Positions 7,396-17,413 of a stretch of 59,841 nucleotides of DNA are shown here, one piece after another. Position numbers and translations under genes: made by a program. The notes below the pieces were generated by a model, which worked only from the letters and a program-made list of their open reading frames with translations, had not been told where the DNA came from and did no database searches. The stretch is from Bacteroidetes bacterium GWB2_32_14 (lineage in GTDB: Bacteria; Bacteroidota; Bacteroidia; Bacteroidales; UBA12077), in assembly GCA_001768235.1 (NCBI GenBank), contig MENK01000004.1, positions 1-59,841 on the forward strand, in the 5' to 3' direction. Each line of letters starts with the position of its first letter. Within the stretch, counting starts at the first letter, position 1.

Positions 7396-9471
7396 ATGAA
7401 AAAAAATAAAATTTTAAACTATTTGGGTTGTGTAATGTTCATTATACCTGTGTTTAACTCATGTACAAATAAAGAAAATAGTATGCAAAATCCTTTTTTT
7501 ACCGAACATAACCAGGAAATAAACTTTAAGGTTATTACAAAAGACGATGTAACCGAAGCAACAAAAATTGCCGTGGAAACATCAAAGTCAGACTTGCAAA
7601 AAATATATGCCGTTGATTCAAACCAGCGTAACTTTGAAAATACGATGCTGGAACTTGATAATATGTATAACCGTTTGGTAAAAGTAAATGAAGTAATTTC
7701 ACTTTTGGCCTATGTTCATCCAAACGATGAAATCCGGAACGAATGTTTAAACAGCATAACCGAACTCGGAAAATATTTTAACGAGATTGCTCTAAGTGAA
7801 GAGCTTTACAACGCGGTAAAAGATTATTCTAAAACCAGTGAAGCAAAAAGTCTGGATAGTTTTAAAAAGAAATATTTAACAGAAACCGTTGAAGAATTTG
7901 AACGCAATGGTTTTGCTTTACCAAAAGAGAAACGGGGCGAACTAAAAATAATACAGGATAAATTATCAGATTTGGGTATTCAGTTTGAATCGAATATTAG
8001 CTCTTACCAGGATTCTCTTATTGTTACTGAAGAACAGGTAAACGGGTTGCCCGATGATTATAAAAAGGAATATAAAACGGCAGATGGTAATTATAAAATC
8101 AGCTTAGAATATCCATCATTTGTGCCTTTTATGAAATATTCAACTTCAGATGAAGCAAGAAAAGAACTTTCGAGAAAATATAAAAATAAAGCAGCCGATA
8201 AAAATTTAGATATCCTTAAACAGATTCTGATTGAACGCGAGAAAATGGCCAGGCTATTAGGTTATACTACCTATGCCGAATACCGGACGGAAAACCGGAT
8301 GGCCAAAAATCCAAAAAATGTGTGGGAATTTGAAACAGAACTTCAGAAAAAAGTTCGAAAAAAAGCAGAAATTGATTATTCTGAGTTAATCGAAATTAAA
8401 AGGAAATATAAAAAAGATGAATCAATAAATTCTATTGAATCATGGGAAGCATCTTTTTACGACAATATTCTTTTAAAAGAAAAATACGAACTCGATAACC
8501 AGAGACTAAAAGAATATTTCGAAGTTAATCATGTTATCGATGGCCTTTTCCAGATTACTCAACATCTTTATGGACTTACTTTTGTAGAGATTAAAAACCC
8601 GAATGTATGGCACGATGATGTTCGTTGTTTCGAAGTAAAAGAAAATGAAGAAATGATAGCGCGGTTTTATCTCGATTTGTATCCACGGCCTAATAAATAT
8701 GGACATGCGGCTATGTTTGGAATGTTCCCGGGCAAAAGAATTGGAAATGAATACCAATTGCCTACAGCAAGCCTTGTTTGTAATTTCCCAAAAGCAACCG
8801 GCGAAATGCCGGCTTTAATGCTTCATGATGATGTAGTTACTTTTTTCCATGAATTCGGGCATTTGATGCACGATTTATTAACTAAATCAGAATTGTATGC
8901 ACAGTCAGGTACAAATGTTGCCAGAGATTTTGTTGAAATGCCCTCGCAAATATTTGAGAATTGGGCATGGGACTATGATGCTCTTAAACTTTTTGCAAAA
9001 CATTATAAAACAAACGAAATATTACCGAAAGAACTTCATGATAAGATGATTGCCAGCAGAAATGTTGGTTCGGGATTATACACTTTGCAACAAATATTTT
9101 ATGGTACTCTTGATTTAACGTATCACGATAAGTATGATCCCAATGGTGCAAAATCAACAACAGATGTTGTTAAAGAACTCCAAAACGAAATAACTTTTTA
9201 TAAATACCAGGACGATACTTATTTCGAAGCAGGGTTTGGCCATTTAAACGGGTATGCAGCCGGATATTACAGTTACTTGTGGGCAAAGGTTTTTTCGGAA
9301 GATATGTTTTCGGTTTTCAGGCAGAATGGGGTTATGGATAAAGAAACAGGGATAAGGCTCCGAAAAACGGTTCTCGAAAAAGGATCAACCCGGGATGAAC
9401 TGGAAATTGTAAAAGAGTTTTTAGGAAGAGAACCTGGCCAGGAAGCATTCTTAAAATCGATAGGCCTTTAA
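7396..9471 (+). CDS. M3 family oligopeptidase, lipoprotein
   Basis: A 691-residue zinc metallopeptidase of the thimet oligopeptidase/Dcp family, which cleaves short peptides. The active site HEFGH is at residues 485-489 within FFHEFGHLMHDL, and the downstream EMPSQIFENW supplies the third zinc ligand. The N-terminus carries a type II signal peptide, with a hydrophobic stretch ending in FNSC, so the mature protein is probably lipid-anchored on the periplasmic side. It is monocistronic, with its own promoter-like box and a hairpin terminator just after the stop. Whether it is a dipeptidyl carboxypeptidase or an oligopeptidase A type is not resolved. Confidence 0.9.
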   Translation: MKKNKILNYLGCVMFIIPVFNSCTNKENSMQNPFFTEHNQEINFKVITKDDVTEATKIAVETSKSDLQKIYAVDSNQRNFENTMLELDNMYNRLVKVNEVISLLAYVHPNDEIRNECLNSITELGKYFNEIALSEELYNAVKDYSKTSEAKSLDSFKKKYLTETVEEFERNGFALPKEKRGELKIIQDKLSDLGIQFESNISSYQDSLIVTEEQVNGLPDDYKKEYKTADGNYKISLEYPSFVPFMKYSTSDEARKELSRKYKNKAADKNLDILKQILIEREKMARLLGYTTYAEYRTENRMAKNPKNVWEFETELQKKVRKKAEIDYSELIEIKRKYKKDESINSIESWEASFYDNILLKEKYELDNQRLKEYFEVNHVIDGLFQITQHLYGLTFVEIKNPNVWHDDVRCFEVKENEEMIARFYLDLYPRPNKYGHAAMFGMFPGKRIGNEYQLPTASLVCNFPKATGEMPALMLHDDVVTFFHEFGHLMHDLLTKSELYAQSGTNVARDFVEMPSQIFENWAWDYDALKLFAKHYKTNEILPKELHDKMIASRNVGSGLYTLQQIFYGTLDLTYHDKYDPNGAKSTTDVVKELQNEITFYKYQDDTYFEAGFGHLNGYAAGYYSYLWAKVFSEDMFSVFRQNGVMDKETGIRLRKTVLEKGSTRDELEIVKEFLGREPGQEAFLKSIGL

Positions 9472-9482
9472 ATTAAAATACA

Positions 9483-9511
9483 GGCTACTTATTTTTAAGT
9501 AGTCTTTTTTT
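9483..9511 (+). terminator. Rho-independent terminator after the M3 peptidase
   Basis: GGCTACTTA, a TTTT loop and TAAGTAGTC form a 9-bp stem followed by a run of seven T. The hairpin overlaps the last codons of the convergent tadA gene. Confidence 0.75.
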
Positions 9512-9940
9512 CTTAAAAAATTCGATTAAAAGATTGCTGCATTCATTTTCCATAATCCCTTTTATTATTTGGGTTTTGGGATGTAATAATTCGGAGTTGG
9601 TTGTTGTATATCCTCTTTTTTGGTCTGATGCTCCATAAACAATTTTACTTAATTGCGACCAGTATAAAGCTCCTGCACACATAACACATGGCTCAAGAGT
9701 TACGTAAAGAGTGCAATCAACTAAATATTTCCCGCCTAAAGCATTTGCTGCTGAAGTAATAGCTTGCATTTCGGCATGAGCTGTAACATCATTAAGCGTT
9801 TCGGTTAAGTTATGTGCACGGGCAACAATCTGGTTTTTTGAAACAATGACCGCCCCTATTGGGATTTCATCTTTGGCTAAGGCTTTCTGCGCCTCTTTCA
9901 GCGCTTCTTTCATGAAAAACTCATCGGTAAATAAATCCAT
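9485..9940 (-). CDS. tadA: tRNA-specific adenosine deaminase (TadA-like)
   Basis: A 151-residue cytidine-deaminase-fold enzyme that is expected to convert A34 to inosine in tRNA-Arg(ACG). Zinc-binding and catalytic motifs are present: HAEMQAI near residue 54 and PCVMCAGAL near 83. EIPIGAVIVSKNQIVARAHN is the standard TadA N-terminal strand region. The start MDLFTDEFFMKEA at 9940 gives the usual length; a longer frame adds 14 residues that cross the promoter-like box. A guanine deaminase is a weaker alternative, as these share the fold. It is convergent with the M3 gene. Confidence 0.85.
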   Translation of the reverse strand: MDLFTDEFFMKEALKEAQKALAKDEIPIGAVIVSKNQIVARAHNLTETLNDVTAHAEMQAITSAANALGGKYLVDCTLYVTLEPCVMCAGALYWSQLSKIVYGASDQKRGYTTTNSELLHPKTQIIKGIMENECSNLLIEFFKKKRLLKNK

Positions 9941-9956
9941 GTATTCAAAGTTTCTC

Positions 9957-9964
9957 CAAAGATA
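9957..9964 (-). promoter_or_regulatory. Bacteroidota-type -7 box for tadA
   Basis: The minus strand reads TATCTTTG, a perfect TAnnTTTG match, with TTTTG about 15-16 bp upstream. The start codon at 9940 follows within about 17 bp, which also supports the shorter tadA start. Confidence 0.5.
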
Positions 9965-10086
9965 TTGATTTATGAGATTCAAAAGCGGAATGAATTTATA
10001 TTTTCATTGAATCAAGTTTTTAAAACAGAAATAATATTTTAATTTCGCAAATCGAACAAACGAATAAATCTATAAAATAATAAGAT

Positions 10087-12273
10087 ATGTACAGAACACA
10101 TACCTGTGGTGAACTTAGAATAAATCATGTTAGCCAGAGAGTAACTTTAAGCGGATGGGTACAAACAATTCGTAATCTTGGCGGGATGACCTTTATTGCT
10201 TTACGCGATCGGTACGGGATAACCCAACTGGTATTCGATGAAAATACACCAAAGAACCTTTTCCCGATTCTTGAAGGTTTGGGCCGCGAATGCGTTATCA
10301 AAGTCTCGGGAATAGTAATTGAGCGCAGCAGCAAAAATCCAAAAATGGATACCGGCGATATTGAAATTAGTGTGTCAGAACTAGCACTACTTAATAAATC
10401 GGAAATTCCTCCATTTACTATTGAAGATGATACCGATGGAGGGGATGAGCTTAGGATGAAATACAGGTATCTTGATTTAAGAAGAAACCCGGTTCGAAAA
10501 AACCTCGAACTACGACATAAAATGGGGCAGGAGATTCGTAAATTTTTGGATGGTGAAAATTTTATTGAAATAGAAACTCCTTATTTAGTGAATTCAACAC
10601 CCGAGGGGGCAAGAGACTTTCTGGTTCCTTCGAGAATGAATCCGGGAGAGTTTTATGCATTACCTCAATCGCCTCAAACATTAAAACAACTTCTAATGGT
10701 TTCGGGGTTTGACCGTTATTTTCAGGTTGTAAAATGTTTTCGCGACGAAGATTTGCGTGCCGATCGTCAGCCCGAGTTTACCCAAATCGATTGCGAAATG
10801 TCTTTTGTTGATCAGGATGATATACTGAACATATTCGAACGACTGGCAAAACATTTATTTTATTCTATAAAAGGAATAACCTTTAGTGAATCGTTTCCCC
10901 GAATTACGTATGAAGATGCCATGAAATATTATGGTTCTGATAAACCGGATTTGCGTTTTGGTATGCGATTTTATGAATTGACTGATAAAGTTAAAGGAAA
11001 AGGTTTTGTTGTATTCGATAGTGTTGAATATATTGGTGGGTTTTGTGCTAAAGGATGTGCCGAATATTCGCGCAAACAACTCGACGAGCTTACAGCTTTT
11101 GTTCAACGCCCGCAGGTTGGAGCCAAAGGATTGGTTTATGTTAAATGCAATATGGATGGTACATTTAAATCGTCGGTTGACAAATTTTATTCACCTGAAG
11201 ATTTAAAATCCTGGGCAGAATACATGGAAGCTCAGCCGGGTGATTTATTACTTGTTCTTGCCGGGAAAGAATCGAATACTTTAACCGCATTAAATAGTTT
11301 ACGCCTTGAAATGGGCGACCAGTTGGGATTACGCGATAAAGATAAATTTGCTCCCTGTTGGGTAGTTGATTTCCCATTGTTGGAATGGGATGAAGAAGAA
11401 AAAAGATATTTTGCAATGCACCACCCGTTTACATCGCCAAAAACAGAAGATATTCAGTACTTCGAAACGGATCCGGGAAAGATGCATGCCAACGCGTACG
11501 ATTTTGTTATTAACGGGGTTGAAATTGGTGGTGGCTCAATTCGTATTTTTAACAGCGAACTGCAACAGAAAATGTTCTCGGCACTTGGAATTTCAAAAGA
11601 AGAAGCAGAAATAAAATTCGGGTTTTTATTAAATGCATTCAAATTTGGTGCTCCGCCACATGGTGGTATAGCATTTGGTTTCGACCGTTGGGCAAGCGTG
11701 TTTGGTGGTTCAGAATCAATCCGTGATTTTATAGCATTTCCTAAAAATAATTCGGGGCGTGATATTATGCTCGATACACCGGGTAAAATTGATAAAAAAC
11801 AACTCGATGAGCTGAATTTAAAAGTAGATGAAAAAATTGAAAGCAATATAAAAACATTGGTTGTAGATGATGACTATTCTGTTAATTTGTATGACGTTAC
11901 TTCAATATCATGTGTATTATCAGATGTTACATATTTTAGAGAACCTTTGATAGGACCTGTAAGGATTAACAATATTCGTTCATTTTTAATTAAAGAATAT
12001 TATCTTGAAACTAAGAACAAAATTCAAAATAATAATTTACATAAAATTACTAAATTCTTTTGTAAAGTTGGAGCCATAAAAAAAGTTAAAGCAGGGGGAT
12101 TAGATTTATATAAGATGTCAAATGATTATAAAGTAATGCAGAAATTTACAGAAGGATATTTTCCCAAGGACTTATATTATCCAATTAAAAAATATATAAA
12201 TGGATTATATTTTAAAAATGATTATTTTATTGATAATTTTAGAGTTGAAAGTAAAATTAAAATAGAAAAATAA
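10087..12273 (+). CDS. aspS: Aspartyl-tRNA synthetase with C-terminal extension
   Basis: A class II synthetase that charges tRNA-Asp. The OB-fold anticodon domain ([20 protein letters not shown]) starts near residue 20. Class II motifs follow: [20 protein letters not shown], the motif 2 region [19 protein letters not shown], and motif 3 GIAFGFDRW near residue 530. The bacterial GAD insertion is present. The usual enzyme ends around residue 581, after [12 protein letters not shown]. Here the frame continues for about 147 more residues (582-728), rich in Lys, Asn, Ile and Tyr and more AT-rich than the catalytic part. That tail contains [19 protein letters not shown], which could be a small winged-helix-like fold. 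A terminator follows directly. Confidence 0.93.
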   Translation: MYRTHTCGELRINHVSQRVTLSGWVQTIRNLGGMTFIALRDRYGITQLVFDENTPKNLFPILEGLGRECVIKVSGIVIERSSKNPKMDTGDIEISVSELALLNKSEIPPFTIEDDTDGGDELRMKYRYLDLRRNPVRKNLELRHKMGQEIRKFLDGENFIEIETPYLVNSTPEGARDFLVPSRMNPGEFYALPQSPQTLKQLLMVSGFDRYFQVVKCFRDEDLRADRQPEFTQIDCEMSFVDQDDILNIFERLAKHLFYSIKGITFSESFPRITYEDAMKYYGSDKPDLRFGMRFYELTDKVKGKGFVVFDSVEYIGGFCAKGCAEYSRKQLDELTAFVQRPQVGAKGLVYVKCNMDGTFKSSVDKFYSPEDLKSWAEYMEAQPGDLLLVLAGKESNTLTALNSLRLEMGDQLGLRDKDKFAPCWVVDFPLLEWDEEEKRYFAMHHPFTSPKTEDIQYFETDPGKMHANAYDFVINGVEIGGGSIRIFNSELQQKMFSALGISKEEAEIKFGFLLNAFKFGAPPHGGIAFGFDRWASVFGGSESIRDFIAFPKNNSGRDIMLDTPGKIDKKQLDELNLKVDEKIESNIKTLVVDDDYSVNLYDVTSISCVLSDVTYFREPLIGPVRINNIRSFLIKEYYLETKNKIQNNNLHKITKFFCKVGAIKKVKAGGLDLYKMSNDYKVMQKFTEGYFPKDLYYPIKKYINGLYFKNDYFIDNFRVESKIKIEK

Positions 12274-12289
12274 ATATTATTTCAAATGA

Positions 12290-12315
12290 AAAAAGGCTGC
12301 AAACGCAGCCTTTTT
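12290..12315. terminator. Bidirectional terminator between aspS and the convergent gene
   Basis: AAAAAGGCTGC, a four-base loop and GCAGCCTTTTT form an 11-bp perfect stem with A and T tails on either side. It can serve aspS on the plus strand and the convergent secreted-protein gene on the minus strand. Confidence 0.85.
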
Positions 12316-12335
12316 GCTTAATATATTGATTCTGG

Positions 12336-13289
12336 TTATATTTTTTTATCAGTTGTAAACCTGAAGGTGTTTACAATGTTCCACTGATTCGAAGCTCTGT
12401 CGAATGTGTATTCAACTTTTTCAATCATGTAGTTTTGTTCATTGTAGGTTGCAGTAAACCTGTTAAAGTTAGCCCAGTTATTTTTCGATATATCATATTT
12501 CTTTTCAATATACTCAACCTGGTTTCCTTTTTTGTCATAAATCAATTCCATTTCTATAGCCTCTAACCAGTTTTTCATGTTTTGGCTCCAGGTATAACGG
12601 GTTTCTCTTACTTTATCGCCTTTTCCGTTATAATCCATGCTGTATCTGCCTTCGGTTTTCCATTCCCCGTTTATGTATGAATCAGCGATTACGTTGGTTG
12701 GTGGTGAAAATGGATTGTCAAATTCCATGATGAAACGTTTGTGGTTATCCCAGTTTTTGGTTATTCCATTATAAAGGCTTATAACTACTGTGTTTTCATC
12801 TCCGTTGTCGTTGTATTTTATTAAATACTTCATCACATTAAACCATTCGTTTGTAGGCCGTTTCCATTCCTGGAACAAGATTTCTTCTTTTTTATTGCCT
12901 TTGTAAACCGTACTTCTTAATTGAGCATTTACCCAATTGTTGAATCCTTTGTCCCATGTTTGAGTAATTTCTTCAATTTCATTTCCTCTTTCATCATAAG
13001 AGTAATTAACTTTTAGGTAATTAGCCCAGGTTTTACTGTCAAGTTGGTACGTTTGAACAAAATTCTCGATAGGATCGTTTTTTTGGTTAAATCTCCTGAC
13101 TTCTCGCTGGAAATAAACCCATGAATTTGTTGTTTCATCGAGTTGGAAAGTGTAAAGTGTGTCTGCATTAGCCCAGTTCATTTTTGACTTGTTGTCATCG
13201 GGTATTTCTGACTTTGGTTGGGCGTTTACGTTAAGCACCATAAAAATGGATACCATTACCCCGATTAAAATTTTAATTCTTGTTTTCAT
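12336..13289 (-). CDS. Secreted protein with Trp-containing tandem repeats
   Basis: A 317-residue protein with a classical signal peptide (MKTRIKILIG through VLNVNAQ) when started at 13289. The mature part consists of about six degenerate repeats of roughly 40-45 residues. Each has an aromatic beta strand, a YDxxGN turn and an NNW motif; examples are SYDERGNEIEEITQTWD and IYDKKGNQVEYIEKKYD. The repeats resemble DUF3836/RHS-like beta strands in secreted Bacteroidota proteins. No C-terminal sorting domain of the Por type is obvious. No enzymatic function can be proposed. It is convergent with aspS and shares its terminator. Confidence 0.65.
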   Translation of the reverse strand: MKTRIKILIGVMVSIFMVLNVNAQPKSEIPDDNKSKMNWANADTLYTFQLDETTNSWVYFQREVRRFNQKNDPIENFVQTYQLDSKTWANYLKVNYSYDERGNEIEEITQTWDKGFNNWVNAQLRSTVYKGNKKEEILFQEWKRPTNEWFNVMKYLIKYNDNGDENTVVISLYNGITKNWDNHKRFIMEFDNPFSPPTNVIADSYINGEWKTEGRYSMDYNGKGDKVRETRYTWSQNMKNWLEAIEMELIYDKKGNQVEYIEKKYDISKNNWANFNRFTATYNEQNYMIEKVEYTFDRASNQWNIVNTFRFTTDKKI

Positions 13290-13426
13290 AGCTGTATTTT
13301 TTAAGTTGTACATTCTGTTTTTTGTTTTCTATATTTAAGATGCATACATCTTAAAATACCCTATAGAATATTTTTAAATTAATTTAATAAATTGTAAATC
13401 AGGAAATAAGAGCAATATAAAATAAA

Positions 13427-13451
13427 AAAACTGCTTTTAAAAGCAGTTTTT
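13427..13451 (-). terminator. Terminator after the FtsX-type permease
   Basis: On the minus strand AAAAACTGCTTTT and AAAAGCAGTTTTT form a near-continuous palindrome ending in a T-run, about 25 bp after the permease stop at 13476. Confidence 0.7.
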
Positions 13452-13475
13452 GAATATTCCCAAGATGAATTTTTA

Positions 13476-15857
13476 TTATTCATACCTTAAAGAATCCGTA
13501 GGATTACTCCTTGCAGCCTTATATGCCTGATAGAAAATTGTAGATAAAGCAATAAACAATGATATAATTGCTGCATATAAAAATAGATCCGGTGTAATTT
13601 TAATACTAAAAGCAAATGTTTGCAACCATTTATTCATTCCGTAATAAGCAATAGGTATAGCAATTATATTTGCAACTAAAACCCATTTTATGAATTCTTT
13701 TGATAGTAATAATATAATATTTGAAGCTGTAGAACCAAGAACTTTACGGATACCAATTTCTTTAGTACGACTTTCGGCAATATAGGCAGCTAATCCAAAA
13801 AGCCCAAGAATAGCAATAATTATTGCAATAATTGAAAAATAAATAAAAAATTGTCCAAGCCTTTTGTCGGATTTGTATAAATTATCAATATGATCATCAA
13901 TGAAAGTGAATTCATATGGCACCTCTGGTGCAAATTCTTTAAAAGTTTGTTCAATTATTTTTAGTGTGTTTAAAAAATTTTCAGGTTGAATTTTAATATT
14001 TATTGTCCTGTGCCAATCTTCATTCCAACATAACCCTTGTGGCCCAATTGCATCATGTAAGGATCTGTAATGAAAGTTTTTTACTACGCCAATTACTTCA
14101 CATTCTTTACTGGGAAGTGCAGTTAAATACCATTCATTTCTGTGAAAAACTGTGCCTGCTGCTTTTCCTAACTCTAATCCTCCGGCTTTTACTGCCTCCT
14201 CATTTAGAATAATTTTTTGCTTCTGATCACCAGGATTATCAAATGATATATTTCTTCCTTCAATCAGCTCAATTTCATATAAACCAAGAAATGATGGATC
14301 AATTGAATGCAATTGAATGCTTGTTGCTTCACCATCACTGTTAAAGTCGAAACTTTCAGTATTGCCCATTGTACCAATTATTCCAGCACTATATGAAACA
14401 TTAATAATCTCAGGATGATTTAGAAGTTTTTGTTTAAATGCCTCTTTTTGTTTAGTTATACCAGGGTTTAATCGAATAGCAAGGATTTGTTCCTTTTTGA
14501 ATCCCATATCTGCATTTTTTAAGAAATTTAGCTGCTTTTGAACAGTTATAGTCGATATTATTAATGCTACTGAAATAGTAAATTGTAAAATAATTAATAA
14601 ACGTCTTAATATAACTGCACTTTTTCCTTTTGTTTTTTCACCTTTTAATACTTTAATAGGTGAAAATGCTGTTAAATAAAAAGCGGGATAAATACCAGAC
14701 AGTACTCCGGTAATTAAAATGCCACAAATCGAAATTGCAAAAAACCACGGGTTTACATAATCTATTAAGGATAGATTCTTCTGTATTAATGAATTATAGA
14801 ATGGTAAAAATAATTGCACCAGGGTTATTGCAAGTAAATACGAAATAAAAGTTATTAAAATAGACTCCGAAAGAAATTGAGTTATTAATTGATGCTTATA
14901 ACCTCCATGGACTTTTCTTATTCCTACTTCTGTTGCTCTTTTTGACGCTTTTGCTGTAGCCAGATTAATAAAATTAATGCACGCAATTAGTATAATGAAT
15001 ATTCCGATTGCAAAAAATAATTTAACAGTGTTTCTGTTTCCATGAACTGTGCCGAAATCGGATTTAGTCTGATCCGCAAAATAAACATCTTTTAAAGGCC
15101 TTATTGTCAAATCTAGCTTCTCTTCTTTTAAATCGTTGCCCCATAATTCTGTAAATTTAGCCTCCAATTTTGTTTCCAGATTTTTATTATCAAAACTAGC
15201 TGGCAAAAGAAAATAAGTTTGAAACTGCCATGTACCATAGCTATGTAAATATTCGGCCCCGTTCATTACACCTAAAATATTAAAAGGGATTAGAATGTCT
15301 ATTTGTAAATGAAAATTTGAAAAATCTTTGATTACTCCGGTTACAACCAAATCCAAATCACGCTGTGTTTTAAGGATTTTATTAATTGGATTTTCATTTC
15401 CAAAGAATATTTTTGCCATTTTTTCGGTTAAAATCACAGAATTTGGAGTTTGAAAGGAGGTGTTTTTATCTCCTAAAATAAATTCTGCAGTAAATACATT
15501 AAAGAATGAAGAGTCGGCTAACATAGCATTAGGTACATTGTATGTTGTTATATCGTTTTTTAAAACATAATTACCTAAAGCTTTAAATCGCACAACTTGT
15601 TCTATTTCTGGAAACCATTGTTGTGCATCTGGCCCCATTGCTGAAGGAAGATGTACCCATTCAGCATCTCCGACTTCAAAACGATAAATCCTATCGTAAT
15701 TAGCATTGAATTTATCAAACGAATATTCATCTTGCACAAAAAGCATTATTAATATAAACAATGCAATTCCAATTGAAAGGCCTATAAAATTAATAATGGA
15801 ATACCCAATGTTTCTTGAGATGTTCCTTATAGCTGTTATTAAATAATTCCTGAACAT
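13476..15857 (-). CDS. MacB/FtsX-type ABC transporter permease, stand-alone
   Basis: A 793-residue permease with the duplicated layout common in Bacteroidota. It has an N-terminal membrane helix (residues about 18-42), a MacB periplasmic core domain and three helices of a first FtsX domain containing ATKASKRATEVGIRKVHGG. A second helix, core domain and FtsX domain follow, with the cognate motif AESRTKEIGIRKVLGS. This family couples ATP hydrolysis to extrusion or to mechanical signalling, but no ATPase gene lies beside it, so it must use one encoded elsewhere. It is divergent from a sigma-54 response regulator, and a sigma-54-like site lies in its leader. Confidence 0.88.
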   Translation of the reverse strand: MFRNYLITAIRNISRNIGYSIINFIGLSIGIALFILIMLFVQDEYSFDKFNANYDRIYRFEVGDAEWVHLPSAMGPDAQQWFPEIEQVVRFKALGNYVLKNDITTYNVPNAMLADSSFFNVFTAEFILGDKNTSFQTPNSVILTEKMAKIFFGNENPINKILKTQRDLDLVVTGVIKDFSNFHLQIDILIPFNILGVMNGAEYLHSYGTWQFQTYFLLPASFDNKNLETKLEAKFTELWGNDLKEEKLDLTIRPLKDVYFADQTKSDFGTVHGNRNTVKLFFAIGIFIILIACINFINLATAKASKRATEVGIRKVHGGYKHQLITQFLSESILITFISYLLAITLVQLFLPFYNSLIQKNLSLIDYVNPWFFAISICGILITGVLSGIYPAFYLTAFSPIKVLKGEKTKGKSAVILRRLLIILQFTISVALIISTITVQKQLNFLKNADMGFKKEQILAIRLNPGITKQKEAFKQKLLNHPEIINVSYSAGIIGTMGNTESFDFNSDGEATSIQLHSIDPSFLGLYEIELIEGRNISFDNPGDQKQKIILNEEAVKAGGLELGKAAGTVFHRNEWYLTALPSKECEVIGVVKNFHYRSLHDAIGPQGLCWNEDWHRTINIKIQPENFLNTLKIIEQTFKEFAPEVPYEFTFIDDHIDNLYKSDKRLGQFFIYFSIIAIIIAILGLFGLAAYIAESRTKEIGIRKVLGSTASNIILLLSKEFIKWVLVANIIAIPIAYYGMNKWLQTFAFSIKITPDLFLYAAIISLFIALSTIFYQAYKAARSNPTDSLRYE

Positions 15858-15887
15858 ACTTTTGTAAGTTTTATTTTTTTATGCATA

Positions 15888-15903
15888 AGATAAAATTGTA
15901 CCA
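15888..15903 (-). promoter_or_regulatory. Possible sigma-54 promoter for the permease
   Basis: The minus strand reads TGGTACAATTTTATCT. It keeps the -24 GG and AC of the TGGCAC-N5-TTGC consensus, but the -12 half is weak (TATCT). It lies 31 bp upstream of the permease start. The presence of a divergent sigma-54 activator makes it worth noting. Confidence 0.3.
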
Positions 15904-15976
15904 AAACTCATAAAGGATGCATTTTCAGTAAGATAGCGTTTATTTAAATTTTTGATTTGTAAATTTTGTTTCAAAA

Positions 15977-15992
15977 TGGCACACTTGTTTGT
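15977..15992 (+). promoter_or_regulatory. Possible sigma-54 promoter for the response regulator operon
   Basis: TGGCACACTTGTTTGT has a perfect -24 half (TGGCAC) and a near -12 half (TTTGT in place of TTGCA) at the right spacing. It is 54 bp before the start codon at 16046, which leaves room for a leader of about 40 nt. It suggests autoregulation by the NtrC-type protein. Confidence 0.45.
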
Positions 15993-16045
15993 ATCATATT
16001 GAACCGATTCATATATTTGATTACCAATTTTATCTGGGTAACAGA

Positions 16046-17413
16046 ATGAATAAGACCATTGGAAATATATTAATTATTGATGATGATAAAGATGTTTTAA
16101 CAACTTGCCGAATGGTGTTAAAACAAGTTTTTTCAAAAATCGACACTTTAAGTGATCCCTCATTTATACCAAATATTTTAAACGATTATGATTATGATGT
16201 GATTATTCTGGATATGAATTTTAAACCAGGTGTTACAGATGGCACCGAAGGTTTGTTCTGGTTAAAAAAAATACTCTCGATTAACTCCAATGCTTGTGTG
16301 CTAATGAATACGGCTTATGGGGATATAAAACTTGCTGTTGAAGCAATGAAAATTGGTGCGGTTGATTTTATTGTTAAACCCTGGGAAAGGGAAGTGTTTA
16401 TTGCATCGGTTCAATCTGTTTTTAATTTGAGCAAATCGAAAAAACAAATTCATAAATTAGAAAATACTCAGAAAGTTTTATGTAATGATATTAATAAAGA
16501 GTTTTCTCAAATAATTAGCAAATCAAAATCAATGAAACCCATATTTTCTATTATTGAAAAGGTTTCTAAAACCGATGCTAATGTTATTATATTAGGCGAA
16601 AACGGAACAGGAAAAGAGTTAATTGCCCGCGAAATTCATAGAAAATCAACTCGTGCTGATAAACCTTTTATAAATGTTGATTTAGGTTCGTTAACAGAGA
16701 CATTGTTTGAATCAGAATTGTTTGGACACACAAAAGGAGCATTTACCGATGCCGGGGAAGATAAAGCCGGGAGGTTTGAAATAGCATCTGAAGGAACTTT
16801 ATTCCTTGACGAAATAGGAAATCTTCCCTTAAATCTTCAATCGAAATTATTGTCGGCAATTCAGAATAGAACAATTACACGGGTTGGATCAAATAAAAAT
16901 ATTGACATAAATATTCGTTTAATTTGTGCTACGAATAGAGATTTATATTCAATGGTTGAAAATGGAGAATTCAGGCAGGATTTATTGTACCGGGTAAACA
17001 CGGTTGAAATAAACCTTCCTCCATTACGATCACGGTATGATGATATTCCAGTATTGGTTAATCATTTTTTGCAAAAATTTTCTAATAAGTATAATAAAAG
17101 GGGACTAAAAGTTTTACCGGAATGTTATTTGGCATTAAAGGAATACTTATGGCCGGGTAATATCAGAGAGCTGCAGCATTTGGTTGAAAGAGCAGTAATT
17201 ATGTCTGAAGGTAAATACATAACAGAAGATGATTTTGCATTGAAAAAATCAAGTATGAATTATACTTCCGGTTCATTAAATATTGATGAATTAGAAAAGC
17301 AGGCTATAATAAATGCTTTAAATAAATGCAACAGAAATCTTTCAAAAGCAGCAGAAGAATTAGGAATGGGTCGTAGCACCTTATACAGAAAAATGGGAAA
17401 ATATGGAATTTAA
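16046..17413 (+). CDS. Sigma-54-dependent response regulator, NtrC family
   Basis: A 455-residue activator with three domains. The receiver has acidic IIDDDKD and phospho-acceptor D56 in VIILDMNF. The AAA+ domain has Walker A GENGTGKE and Walker B LFLDEIG. A Fis-type helix-turn-helix is at the C-terminus (NLSKAAEELGMGRSTLYRKM). The sigma-54 contact loop reads GAFTDA instead of GAFTGA, a variant I believe is frequent in Bacteroidota. The longer open frame from 15989 runs through the putative promoter, so MNKTIGNILIIDDD at 16046 is taken as start. It overlaps the kinase gene by 11 bp. Likely targets are its own operon and the divergent permease. Confidence 0.92.
   Translation: MNKTIGNILIIDDDKDVLTTCRMVLKQVFSKIDTLSDPSFIPNILNDYDYDVIILDMNFKPGVTDGTEGLFWLKKILSINSNACVLMNTAYGDIKLAVEAMKIGAVDFIVKPWEREVFIASVQSVFNLSKSKKQIHKLENTQKVLCNDINKEFSQIISKSKSMKPIFSIIEKVSKTDANVIILGENGTGKELIAREIHRKSTRADKPFINVDLGSLTETLFESELFGHTKGAFTDAGEDKAGRFEIASEGTLFLDEIGNLPLNLQSKLLSAIQNRTITRVGSNKNIDINIRLICATNRDLYSMVENGEFRQDLLYRVNTVEINLPPLRSRYDDIPVLVNHFLQKFSNKYNKRGLKVLPECYLALKEYLWPGNIRELQHLVERAVIMSEGKYITEDDFALKKSSMNYTSGSLNIDELEKQAIINALNKCNRNLSKAAEELGMGRSTLYRKMGKYGI

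Noticed and set aside
11454-11846. Minus-strand 130-codon frame inside aspS
   Set aside because: Antisense shadow of a conserved synthetase; composition (many Ser, Pro and Ile) is typical of shadow frames.
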